Positions 10,966-21,980 of a DNA stretch of 64,000 bases are shown here, in pieces (position 1 is the first letter of the stretch; every line of letters begins with the position of its first letter). The notes beneath the pieces were generated by a model that saw only the letters and a program-made list of their open reading frames with translations, was not told the DNA's origin and did not search any database. A program made the translations under genes and the position numbers. This DNA comes from Phlegmacium glaucopus (lineage: Eukaryota; Basidiomycota; Agaricomycetes; Agaricales; Cortinariaceae), in NCBI GenBank assembly GCA_015039465.1, contig MU130348.1:238926-302925 (forward strand). Reading direction: 5' to 3'.

Positions 10966-13020
10966 ACGGCTATGTGGTTCGCACTTGTAGCATCAACTGA
11001 AAAAAAGAATGTAAATCAGCTTTTTAACAACAAACGAAGAAAAACATACGTTGTTAGCCATCACGTTGATATTATCCGTCAAATCCTTCCACGTCCCACT
11101 AACATTCGTGACCCTGGCCTGACCACCCAACCGACCTTCCGTCCCGACTTCTCTAGCCACACGAGTGACTTCATCAGCGAAGACACTCAAACTCCCTGTC
11201 ATTCCATTGACTGTCTCTTTCAATTCCAAGATCTCCCCACGGACATCAACTTCAATCACCTTCGTCAAAGCACCACCAGCAACGGCTTTGGTCACTTCTG
11301 CGATTGAACGCACTTTATTGGTCAAATTCATAGCCATGAGATTGACATTATCAGTAAGGACCTGAAAAAATCATTCGCTCAAGATCAGGTTATTAGGAAA
11401 AAGAGAACCGGGAAATCACCAACTTTCCACATTCCCTGAACATCAGGTACAACCGCCTGTCCACCCAAGATACCTTCCGTTCCAACTTCCAAACTGACTC
11501 GAGCGACTTCGTTAGCCAATGTGCTCATCTGAGCGACCATGGAGTTGACGGTCATCTTCAAGTCTCCTCGAACATCAACATTGGCGAGCTCGGCAAGGTC
11601 ACCTAGGGCAACGGCTGTCGTAACTTCTTCTGAGATGGATCGCACTTGATCAGTCAAATTTTCTGTAAGATGGAATGAAGTGACATACGCTGACGTTCCT
11701 GGTCAAATCAGCCCAGGTTCCCTGCACACCTTCAACTCTTGCTTGACCTCTCAATATACCCTGCGTTCCGACTCCCAGTGCTACACTCGTCACTTGAGAA
11801 GAAAATGCTGACAACTGATCCACCATGGAATTGACGGTTCCTACAAAGCTTGATAGTTGGAATACGAGTCCATAATCCAGTCAAGAAGAAAAAATACCTT
11901 TCAATGTTCACATTTCACCCTCGACGGATACCCCTTCCACGTCCAGTACATGTGCTTGGCCTCCTAGTTTGCCTTGACTTCCGAGTTCTAAAGTGAATCG
12001 AGTGACTTCCGCCGCCGGCGCTCGTAATCTGACAAAACGATCAGTCCGCGTCCAGAGAAAATATGACCAGAGTGAATCTAACCAACATTGTGTTGACAGT
12101 ATTCTTGAGATCTAGAATTTCACCACGAGCATCCACTTCAAATTTTTTTCTCAGATCTCCCAGTGCGAATGCCTTGGTCACTTTCACTATAGATTGTACC
12201 TAGTGGACAATAAAATGGTTAGTGGAGGATATAGATGTATAACGAGTAAGTTGCGAACTAGGGATGTTGTATTTGCTGCCAATAGTTGACCACCACCATC
12301 AATTCTCACCACGTACCTTCAACGTTGAGAATGAGAGCTTGTCCGCCAAGTTTTCTGTTTAGCGCCATAAGACAGAGGTCGCTTGATTAATCGATACGTA
12401 CCCTTCAGTTCCGACTTCTTGGGATACACGAATGGCTTCCTTTGCAAATTGTCCTAATCTATCCATATAGAAAGGCCTTAGGACATGAATAAATGAAAAA
12501 CAATAATGAATATACCCTAGTATTGATGAGGTCCTTGAGTTGAACCGTGACCACCCTGAACGAGGACTGTAATTTTTTGACTGAAATCGCCTCGTGCAAC
12601 AGAACCGAGTGATGTCCTTTCCAGTGGACCTGAGCCTTTAGTAGTTTAAGGTCGAGTCTGGACTAATATCTGGGAGAGCATGAGGGGGTCAGAGACTGAT
12701 CTTTCATAGGTGGGACCATGGGCCTTTGGGGGAGCTGGACTGTGACCAGGACCATTGGCAATGGGAGTATGAATGGCAGCTACGCCAGCGTGAGCTTGAT
12801 AAAGGTCTCATGTTTCCCTAAGCGCGAGAGGATATAAGGATCGATTGACGATTGCAGACAGTTGCAGACCAGTCACTGATCATGTGATCGCCTGGCCCTT
12901 TCCGTTTCGGATAGACTCCGCAGTCAAACACTTGGTCCTTGATCCCACTACTAGTACTGAATCTCCGTCGTTGGTGCTGTCCAAATATATCTGGTAAACT
13001 GGTCACCACGACCAATTTAT
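10966..13020 (-). pseudogene. Truncated group III histidine kinase fragment H3
   Basis: The minus strand shows the N-terminal exon (SLPDIFGQHQRRRFSTSSGI near 13000-12950), then decayed linker and HAMP blocks, [18 protein letters not shown] (11650-11590), and a well-kept last repeat, [21 protein letters not shown] through [20 protein letters not shown] (11330-11080). About 220 bp including one HAMP exon is missing at about 11931, with the same junction as in H10. Frame changes in the N-terminal part rule out a full-length product. The last exon ends at the truncation point common to the other copies (RTIAV). No kinase domain. Confidence 0.82.
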
Positions 13021-14650
13021 CTTTTCAACCTCATTCGCCCCTCAGATTAATCATAGGTTTATTCAGGCCTGGGGTTGTAGGCGTGACCTTGGACGGCTTG
13101 CAGAATAAACCGAAAAGGCAGAGGAAAGTTGGGCCTTACGGCGACTGGAGGTGAACATGGGTGTGAACAATAAGAACGTAGGTTGCCAGTGACACGGGCC
13201 TAAAGGTACTTAGCCTAATATCTACTCCTCACCGCCCTCTATCATCTCACCGCTGAAAACGACCCTTTCCCATACAAAATAGGATATTACAAGTACTACA
13301 CGCCAGCTAAACTCTCCTACCACACTCAGACCATTCTTCAGCTCATACCTGCAAGACGATTGTGCGCTACAATATACCCAGAAGATCGAAAACAAAAGGT
13401 TAGTTCAAACGCACATTGGCATATATACTTACTGTGTTTAATCGCAGACTCATGTGTGTTTTTTTACACACAAAAAGACAGCCATAAGAGCTTAGTAGAT
13501 ATTGTCTTCAGATTTCTTCTTCGAATACTCAATTGAGTCAATACATTGTCTTCGGTATTTTCCCTTTATTCTTTTACGCTCCCTTATCGTATACCAAGTC
13601 ATCTAAAGATGTTCGAGCTTAGGGAAGGGTCAGTCCAGTTCAACGCAACAATCTATGACAACCTTACATCGTCGTCTGCAGCATCTACCTAATATTGTTC
13701 ATCTTCCCGTATTTATGGGGTCGAGATGGTAGCGTTGATCAGGTGTTAATCATCAGAAAAGTGATATTTCAAACGTATCCTAGATTCGACACTGTTCGAA
13801 TCCATTGAATAGAGGTGAGCTGATGTCGAAAATAAAAGAAAACGAGTCAATAACTCACCCTTTCGTCTACTAGATCCAATGAAACAACCGTGTCGACGGT
13901 GTCATCATCTGTGCCACTATATTAACAAGAGATTAAGCCTCTTTCATCACATACAAAGCTTCATCAAGATGGAGTCGAGATGATAGTGTTAATCAGGTGT
14001 TAATCGTCAGAAAAGCGATATTTAAAACCTACTGTGGATTTGATGTTGTCCGAATCCATTGAATAGAGGTGAGTTGGTGTCGAAAATAAAGAAAACGAGC
14101 CAATACCTCACCTTTCGTTTGCTAGATCCAATGAAAGAAATGTGTCGTCATCTGTGCTACTATATCAACAACGGGATTAGGCCTCCTTCATCACATCCAA
14201 AGGATCATCAAGTACAGTATGGGCGTTACTCCTCCAACAGCGTCAACGAACGGTTTAGGTTCTGTTCGTTGAATCTGTCATTTTTCTGATTCTAGTTGTA
14301 ACCGGGCGTTCGACTCTAGCAGAGGTGAGTTTATGTCGAAAACTGGAAGCCAGTAGCTCACTTGCCGTCAGAGTATCTCATGGTAATCGCTAAGATCATC
14401 TCTTTGGTGACAGGTTTCTATGGATGGAAGCCGGTCTGAGGCCAGGCTTACCTTGGAAAACTCGGTTACCCAAAATCAGGGAGGTAGCATCACTATTTTC
14501 TGCCTCAAGCTAGTTAGCATATATACATGGCGGATGCAATACACATTCCTACCTGATCAAAGATCAGATTATGATTATAACAGCGACAGTTTGTTAAGAT
14601 TGTCACAAACTTCAAGCTTTTATCTCAGTCACTGTATTTGGGTATTGATG
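13021..14650. repeat. Unit spacer U3
   Basis: Same layout as U1: the decayed block at 13080-13190, the conserved GACGATTGTGCGCTACA block near 13360-13380, and tandem modules at about 13730-13960, 13975-14200 and 14215-14380 with AGGTGAG and CTCACC arms. A stretch near 13440-13480 has TTTTTTACACAC repeats. No intact gene. Confidence 0.55.
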
Positions 14651-14659
14651 CTAGACGCT

Positions 14660-14665
14660 TATATA
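14660..14665 (+). promoter_or_regulatory. TATA-like box of T3
   Basis: TATATA followed by CA instead of AA, 52 nt before the T3 ATG, in the same position as the TATATAAA of the other copies. Confidence 0.5.
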
Positions 14666-14711
14666 CAGCAAGGGTCAGAGATGCAATAGGTCATTACAAC
14701 AGAACAAAGTC

Positions 14712-15951
14712 ATGAAGCTAAATATTGAAGACTTTGGCTTCATTGGAGCATTTCTCGAAGGCTTTCTGTACGGTAAGATATTTTTTCTACAACTTTCACG
14801 GCCTCTTCTAAAGAAGCATAATATTAACTGTCCCAGGGCTGTATTCTGGCATATTCGCCATGTATTTACAAGACCACAGGGCATCAGAAAAAGGCTGCAA
14901 CAAGACGAAAAACATCGTTTTCTATGCTCTGTGCAGTCTATATGCTCTATCTCTTGTTACCGTGGTGGTTGATATGACAAGTGTCATGTATAGAGTTAGT
15001 AATAATTCCATTGGTAACAATAACCATCTTTTTTCACGCTTTATATTGTACAGGGGAATCTAACGGCATTACTCCACCTTGGTTTTATTCAAGGCACAGT
15101 ATTTGGCTGCTGCGATTTTATAGCTCAATCTATACTAGTATGTATAAACTACTATGCCTATCATTTATTTTATTCATGCAAATCCTAAAGATCTACCGTT
15201 GCTGGATTATGTGGGGTTGCGATATCCGTGTCGTGATTGTTCCTTCAATCTTAACATTTGTATTCTTAGGTCAGTCAAGCTATCTTGTTTGACTGGCTAA
15301 TTTCAAATTATTGTCTCTAGCTATGTGGCTAGCGGCTAGCGGCTCGCAGTACGTTCTCTCAGACCAAATTATGGCACCTATGTGGGGGTTTTGGCTAGAT
15401 GTGGCAGGTCTCACCATTTCCATGACCGTGAATGCTCTGGTGACAGGCATAATCGTGTTGAGGATCTTCAATGTGTACCGTCAAGTCAAATCCACCTTGG
15501 GCGATCAAACCTTGGGCGTCACTGGCAGGAGCAAAATTCTGACTGTCATATTCGTGCTAATTGAATCTGGCATGGTATTATTTTCTATCCAATTGGCTCG
15601 GCTCGTGGTTACAGTTGATCACACGACGGACGCTGGTTTTGACGCTTATGATGTCCTCATTTTTATCCACCAAATGTTCAATGTGATTACAATATCACTC
15701 ATTGCTACTTCTTACCCCACTGATAATATGGGTCCGTCTAGGGAATAACACCCACAATCATCTTGGTGCGGGTCTCAATGGGATTATCTTTCTATCACAA
15801 GGAATCCATGATAGAATCGAGCGTCGGGAGTTTGCGCTTTGCGGATAACAATCCAAATCCAAATCCGGAAACGGGAGATATCAATATCATGGATAGGGAC
15901 GATGATATTGGCGTTAGACTAAGCGACGATATCCAGATGGTAGATAGATGA
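14712..15951 (+). CDS. T3: orphan seven-transmembrane protein, six exons, intact (317 aa)
   Basis: Exons are 14712-14772, 14837-14994, 15054-15137, 15191-15269, 15321-15682 and 15742-15951. Phases fit throughout and end in VDR and TGA. The start MKLNIEDFGFIG matches the family. This is the second subtype: exon 2 reads KTKNIVFYALCSLYALS where subtype 1 has KRNVIFYALCALYMLS, and exon 3 gains one residue from an extended acceptor. Seven hydrophobic segments and the IYRCWIMWGCDI motif are present. Loop TM4-TM5 is ASGSQYVLSDQIMAPMWGFW, and loop TM6-TM7 contains DHTTDAGFDAYDV. The function is unknown and a receptor role is inference. Confidence 0.8.
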
Positions 15952-16600
15952 TCATATAGAACATAGATCATGTTGTGATGTGGAAAATAGTCATCGTTGT
16001 TGAAAACGTTCATCATCAAACGCATCTCATTCTGCTCAACTTCCTGTAGAGCCAGCTCGTGCTGTCCTGTTCTCAAGTACTCTCTCTTTCATTCCGAATA
16101 GACCCATGGAATAGGTACTACCATGGTAACAAAATATGGAATCATTAACTCTTGGGACTCGGTCCTTGATTCCCACCACCGAATTCCCGTCGTTGGTCGC
16201 TGGTTACTGGTTACTGGCATCTGTCCAACAATATCCTCTGGAAAATTGGCCACCACCAACCAACCTCATTCACAACTCAGATTGATCATAAATAATCCCC
16301 GCTGGCACTGGGTTGCTCCAATGTAGGGTTCACACGGAGGAGCCAGGAGCAGAGAGTGGGGAGACAATGATTCTGTGATAAGATACCTCCGAGTACTTAT
16401 CCCAAATCATCTCTTGTAGACTTCTTAACAGTGGTGTATATTTAACTATCCAGTATTATAATCTTGCCTTCAGTTTACCGTAACGGATGGGGACGAGATT
16501 AATGATTAGCAACCAACCTATCGAGGACTGGGTAGTATCCTGGTCTAGGAGTCGAATTCGGATCTCGTATCGCCAGCTGTACATCGAGGATATACTAAAA
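15952..16600. repeat. Unit spacer D3 with kinase exon-1 relic
   Basis: Same arrangement as D1. On the minus strand near 16220-16270 the relic reads LVVANFPEDIVGQ. The remainder is the conserved spacer up to the H4 truncation point. No gene. Confidence 0.55.
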
Positions 16601-17664
16601 TGGCTATGGTTCGCCCTTGTAGCGTCGGCTGAAAAAATGATATAAATCAGCAATTTAAACAACAAACGAAGAAAAACATACATTGCTAACCATCATTATC
16701 CGTCAAACCCTTCCACGTCCCACCAGCATTCGTGGTCCGGGCCTGACTACCCAACCGACTTCTGTCTCGACTTCTCTAGCCACGAGTGACTCGATCAGCG
16801 AAGACACTTAAAACTCTGCCATTCCATTGACTATCTCTTTCGATCCCAAGATCTCTCCAGACATCAACTTCCATCTTCTTCGGCGAAATCACCACCAGTA
16901 ACAGCTTTGGTCACTTCTGCGATTGAACGCACTTGATTGGTCAAATTCATGGCCATGCGGTTGACATTATCGGTAAGGACCTGGAGGGATTCATCCGCTC
17001 AAGATCAGGTTATTAGGAAAAGAGAACTGGAAATTACCAACCTTCCACATTCCCTAGACGTCAGGCACCCACACCTGTCCACCCAAAATACCATCCGTTC
17101 CAGGTTCCAAATTGACTCGAGTGACTTTGTTAGCCAATGTGATCAGCTGAGCGGTCATGGAGTTGACAGCCGTCTTAAAGTCAAGCATATCTCCTTGAAC
17201 ATCGAGCTTGCCAAGGTCACCTAGGGCGACGGCTTTCGTAACTTCTGAGATGGATCGTACAAGTTCAAATTCGAAGCCATTTTCTGTTGAAGATCGTCAT
17301 AAAATGAGAATGAAAAGATGGAATGAAGCGACATACGCTGACGTTCCTGGTCGGGTTTCCTGCACACCTTTGACTCTTGCTCGACCTCCCAATATACATA
17401 CCTGCATCCCGACTCCCAATGCTACCCCCGTCACTTCAAAAGGAAATGCTGACAATTGGTCCACCATGGAATTGAGGGTTCCTACAAAGCGTGATAGTTG
17501 GAATAGAGTCCATAATCCAGTCAAAAAAAAAAAAAACCTTTCAGTGTTGACATTTCACCCTCGACGGATATCTCCATCTTCTGGGTCAAATCACCGACGG
17601 CGGTCGTGACAACACAGCAATTGACCGTACTTGATCCACAAGAGAGGAACACATTCGATTGACC
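16601..17664 (-). pseudogene. Truncated histidine kinase fragment H4 (3' HAMP repeats only)
   Basis: Only the downstream half of the usual fragment is present. On the minus strand it runs from RVNRMCSSL (about 17660), where it is fused to T4, through the repeat with QLSAFPFEVTGVALGVG (17460-17400) and the last repeats (17270-16700), to the common truncation point at 16601. Internal deletions are visible, for example after GVQGTW near 17355. No N-terminal exon, no kinase domain, several frame breaks. Confidence 0.8.
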
Positions 17665-18279
17665 CTACAGACCAAGTTGTGGAACCTAGCTGGGGGCCTT
17701 GGCTGAATGTGGCAAGTTTCGCCGTGTCCATGACTGTGAATGCTCTGGTGACAGGCTTGATCGTGTGGAAGATCTTCATTGTGTACCGTGACGTCAAGAG
17801 GGAGCAAAATTCGGACTGCAATATTTGTACTAATTGAATCGGGCATGATGTTGTTTGCAATCCAATTGGCTCAACTCGTGGTTCTCATTCTTCCAGAGAC
17901 GGACACTAGAGATGACGCTTGGTGTTGTTTTCGATCCAATTGTCTCCGCTCGTGGTTACCATTGTTCCACAAATGAAACATTTAGTATTATTATCCACCA
18001 AATGCTCAATGTGATTACAACATCAGTCATTGCTACTTCTTATTTTACTGATAACATGAGTTTTCCTAGGGTATAACACCTACAATCATCTTGGTGCGGC
18101 TCTCCATGGGATTGTCGTTCCACAACCAGGAGTCCATGATAGAATCTAGCGTCGGGAGTTTGCGCTTTGCGGATAACAATCCAAATCCAAATCTGGAAAT
18201 GGGAGATGTCGATATTGTGAATAGAGACGATGATATTGGTATTCAAATAAGTGACGATATCCAGATGGTAGATAGATGA
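17665..18279 (+). pseudogene. T4: rearranged 3' fragment of the 7TM gene
   Basis: Part of exon 5 (from about 17665 to 18010) and all of exon 6 (18070-18279). Exon 5 starts in the TM4-TM5 loop (DQVVEPSWGPWLNVASFAVS). It has lost about 40 nt of the TM5-TM6 loop, and shows a second degenerate copy of the TM6 end around 17930-17970 (TCCAATTGTCTCCGCTCGTG). Exon 6 has an open frame to TGA. The left end abuts H4. Confidence 0.8.
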
Positions 18280-20120
18280 TCACATAAAATAGCTATAACT
18301 AAATCTTGTAGATATCACACATGAACGCGTAGAAACTATGGTCAAGCGTGGGAAAGGCTTAGCCAGACGCAGATCAACGATGAGGGTCAAGACGTCACGC
18401 GTCAAGACGTCAACCAGTTGCAGCACCTCAGAACTCCCTCCACCCACTCACACTCACACTCGAGACCTCACGCCGACATTCACACTCATTCACACTCATT
18501 CTCGCCTTCTCACACTCGCTGTCCGCGTCTGGCAGTGGCATTGTTCTATACCAGATTGATCATCACGAGTTAAGGTAAGCCCATAAGTTATCATTCGCGC
18601 TCTCGAGGAATGATATATTTATTTTATTTTAGTAACACTGGTACCATATTTGCCTCCGTCGCATTTCCGCTTGCACCGACTGTACCGTCTCTCGCCAATG
18701 ATTCACTACATTCACATTCACTGGCTATGACTCGGAGTACCGCAACCATGACGATGCCACCTTGGATGCGGCAGGGTTTGTGACCATTGCAGCAGACGAC
18801 GAAGGAAAACAAGTAGGAGACGACAAAGGCGGGAGAGATCAATCACCCACTAAACGCCCATTGAACACACATTGACAAAACTAACTCGTTGTTTTCCCAC
18901 ACAACGAGTGGGCAACAAGTGGATTTAAGCCAGTTGGTGCCCGTCATTATCGATCTAGAACATCAACTGAGTAGGTATAGAGCAGGGTCTTCAGTGGTGC
19001 AGCGGAGAGGTTCAAATGAGGATTTGGGCACGCCGAGTGAATATATTGGTATTCTGAATGCGTCTGTCTCACTCATTATCCGTTGATATCTAGCCATCCC
19101 GTTCGGTTTCAGCTCTGTAATTTGGACCGATTCCGACGATTGATGATATCCCCTCCCGTCCTGATATCAAATGGAATCGTTAAAAGTGTTGGGTTCTGGG
19201 TGAAGGCCAGAGGTCAATAGTAAGTAAGCAATGCTTTGTTTCGCTTGGATTTCTCATCTCGGTTCAATCCTTAGTTACTTGCCTTTCATTTCGGGTGGAC
19301 GCCATATTATACTCTGCCATGGCAATGAAGCTATCAAATTTATCGAAGCGGTCATTGCCCATAATCTCGATCCTCAGTCCTACCATTAAATGCCCGTCGC
19401 TGGTCACCATCCAACAATGCCCATTTAATTTGGCTGCGACTAACAACCAACCAACCAACCCGAGCATCCAACACCATCAATGGTCCGCCCAGCGGTCAAG
19501 TGGAACTGCTGATTGACGACGCATACATTCGATGGTACTGCTGGCTTTGTTGTGGACCTATGAAAGTACGGGTAAGTGAAGATACAGTTCAAGTCACTCC
19601 TATCGTACTCGACCCTTCATTCACTCTCAATATTACCCCGGACTGTAGGCCGCCTTCCTTCCCTGACACCAACAAGCACTCCAATTACTCACCCGAAAAC
19701 GCGACAAATGACCTTTAAATTCATCATCGCGCTCGGCTTGATTCTACAGGTGCTAAAATTATTTAAGCATGGGGTTCATTGGAGGAGCGACCTTGGATAA
19801 ATTTTTGGACAGATGGTCGGAAGGGATACGGATAGCGGGATCTCGTGGAAGATGGAGGATAGAGGTGATGTGGGCCTACGTACGAAGAATGGGTGCGTTT
19901 CTGCACACCAAATGTCCAGATATATGATATCCAGTTGGAACTGATTTCTCAGCCCGAACTTGAACGATCTTAAAGGGAATTTATTACTTCCAGCCAATGT
20001 GAGTTGCTTGGCGATATTAAACTCATCAATCTATAGAAGAAACACTTCAAGACCAACAACTAGCCCACATGTATATCGGTTTTCACGTCTCGAAGACCAC
20101 AAACCCGCTAACTTATCTTT
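18280..20120. repeat. Segment C1 (unidentified gene fragments), duplicated at 47074-48930
   Basis: A unit-foreign segment present twice in the window. It holds a CA-rich stretch (18434-18530), an open plus-strand piece at about 18718-18872 (GYDSEYRNHDDATLDAAG, then AADDEGKQVGDDKGG), one at about 18900-19086 (LVPVIIDLEHQLSRYRAG), and NEAIKFIEAVIAHNLDP at about 19326-19376. From 19776 to 20010 lies a minus-strand frame with NKFPLRSFKFGLRN and LDIWCAETHPFF. Pieces recur near 35590-35800, 55330-55500 and, inverted, 63850-64000. I recognise no family. The exons may belong to one or two decayed genes. Confidence 0.5.
18434..18530 (+). repeat. CA-rich low-complexity stretch
   Basis: Repeats of CACTCACACT and CACACTCATT; the second copy is at about 47193-47290. 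It is too irregular and too internal to be a telomere. Confidence 0.7.
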
Positions 20121-21980
20121 CAGCGAAAACACTCAAACTCTCTGTCATTCCATTGACTATCTCTTCCAATTCCAAAATCTCTCCACGCCATCAACTTCAA
20201 TCTTCTTCTTCATCAAATCACCGACGCCTATCCACCTAAGATACCTTCCATTCCAACTTCCAAACTGACTCGAGTGACTTTGTTAGCCAATGCGCTCAGC
20301 TGAGCGACCATGAAGCTGACAGTCATCTTCAAGTCAAGCATCTCTTCGAACATCAACGTTGACGAACTTGTTAGGGCAATGGTTTTCGTAATTTCTGAGA
20401 TGGATCACACTTGATCGGTCAAATTCGAAGGCATTTTCTGTCGAAGATCATCATAAAATGAAAATGAAAAGATAGAATGAAGCGACATACATTGACGTTC
20501 CTTGCACACCTTCGACTCTTGCTTGACCTCCCAATATACCCTGCCTTCCGACTTCCAATGGTACCTTCCTCACTTCAGAAGCAAATGCTGACAACTGGAC
20601 CACTATGAAATTGGCGGTTCCTACAAAGCATGATAGTTGGAATAGTCCATGATCCAGCCAAGAAGAAAAGAATACCTTCCAATGTTGACATCTCACCCTT
20701 GACGAATATCTCGACCTTCTGGGTCAAATCGCCCCTAGCGACGGCGGTCGTAACAACTGCGATTGACCGTACTTGATCTGTAAGAGAGGAACACATTCGA
20801 TTGACCTATAGGAAGAAAGGTTTCCATCGAGACCGTGATGCAAAACACAAATTACATACGTTCCGCACCGAATTCAACCACATTTCCTTCCACGTCCGAT
20901 ACATGTACTTGGCCTCCTAGTTTGCTTTGACTTCCGAGTTCTAAAGTGACTCGAGCGACTTCCGCCGCCAGCGCTCGTAATCTGACAAAACGATCAGTCC
21001 GCGTCCAGAGAAAATACGACCATAGCGAACCTAACCACCATTCCATTGATAGTATTCTTGAGATCCAGAATTTCACCGCCAGCGTCCGCTTCAAATTGTT
21101 TAATGAGATCTCCCAGTGCGACTGTCTTGGTCACCTTTGCTATAGATCGTACCTAGTGAGCAATAAAACTGTTAGTGGAGAGTACAGATATATACAACGA
21201 GTAAGTTGCGAACTTGGGATGTTAAATCTGTTGCCAATTTGTTGACTACCGCTGTCAATTTTCGTCATGTGCCTTCAACGTCGAGAACAAGAGCTTGTCC
21301 GCTAAGTTTTCTGTTCAGCGCGGTAAGCAAGGATGTCCCTTGATCGATTGATACGTACCCTTCAGTTTCTGACTTCTTGAGATACACGAGTGACCTCCTT
21401 TGCAAATTGTCCTAATCTGTCCATATAGAAAGGCCTTAGGACAAGGATGAATTCAAAACAATAATGAATATACCATAGTATTGATGAGGTCCTTGAGTTG
21501 AACCGTGACCACACCGTGAACGAGGACCGTAATTCTTTGACTAAAATCGCCTCGTGCAACAGAACCGAGTGACATCCTTGCCAGTGGACCTGAGCCTTTA
21601 GTAGTTTAAGGTCGAGTCTGGACTGATAGTATCCGGGAGAGCATGAGGGGGCCAGAAACTGATCTTTCACAGGTGGGACCATGCGCTTTTGGGGGAGCTG
21701 GACTGTGACCAGGACCGTTGGCGATGGGAGTATGATTGGCAGCTACGCCAGCGTGAACTTGATAAGGTTTCATGTTTCCGTAAGCGCGAGAGGATATAAG
21801 GATCGATTGACGATTGCAGACAGTTGCAGACCAGTCACCGATCATGTGATCGCCTCAGTCAAATTTGAGCACTTGGTCCTTCATCCCACTACTAGTACTG
21901 AATCTCCGTCGTTGGTGCTGTCCAAATATATCTGGCAAACTGATCACCACGTCCAACTTATTTTTTCAACCTCATTCGTC
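20121..21980 (-). pseudogene. Truncated group III histidine kinase fragment H5
   Basis: The minus strand carries the N-terminal exon (DIFGQHQRR near 21940), the proline-rich linker, LLKAQV, LRALAAEVARVTLELG (20995-20940), [27 protein letters not shown] (20796-20715) and [17 protein letters not shown] (20590-20550). The final HAMP repeat is cut off: homology stops at 20121, where segment C1 starts, so this copy lost the common 3' end still seen in H9. Frameshifts occur around the LLKAQV block. Kinase domain absent. Confidence 0.82.

Noticed and set aside
10933..11307. Plus-strand open frames over H3 and the matching ones over H10, H8, H7 and H2
   Set aside because: Their translation is rich in Ser, Thr and Pro from antisense HAMP codons; the minus strand explains the sequence better.
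10993..11337. H fragments as bacterial chemoreceptor or bacterial HAMP genes
   Set aside because: HAMP repeats are interrupted by GT-AG introns at fixed places and follow the Nik1/Os-1 order, so the source is a fungal group III kinase.
18434..18530. CA-rich stretch as telomere or centromere repeat
   Set aside because: It is under 100 bp, irregular, present in only two duplicated places, and flanked by ordinary sequence.
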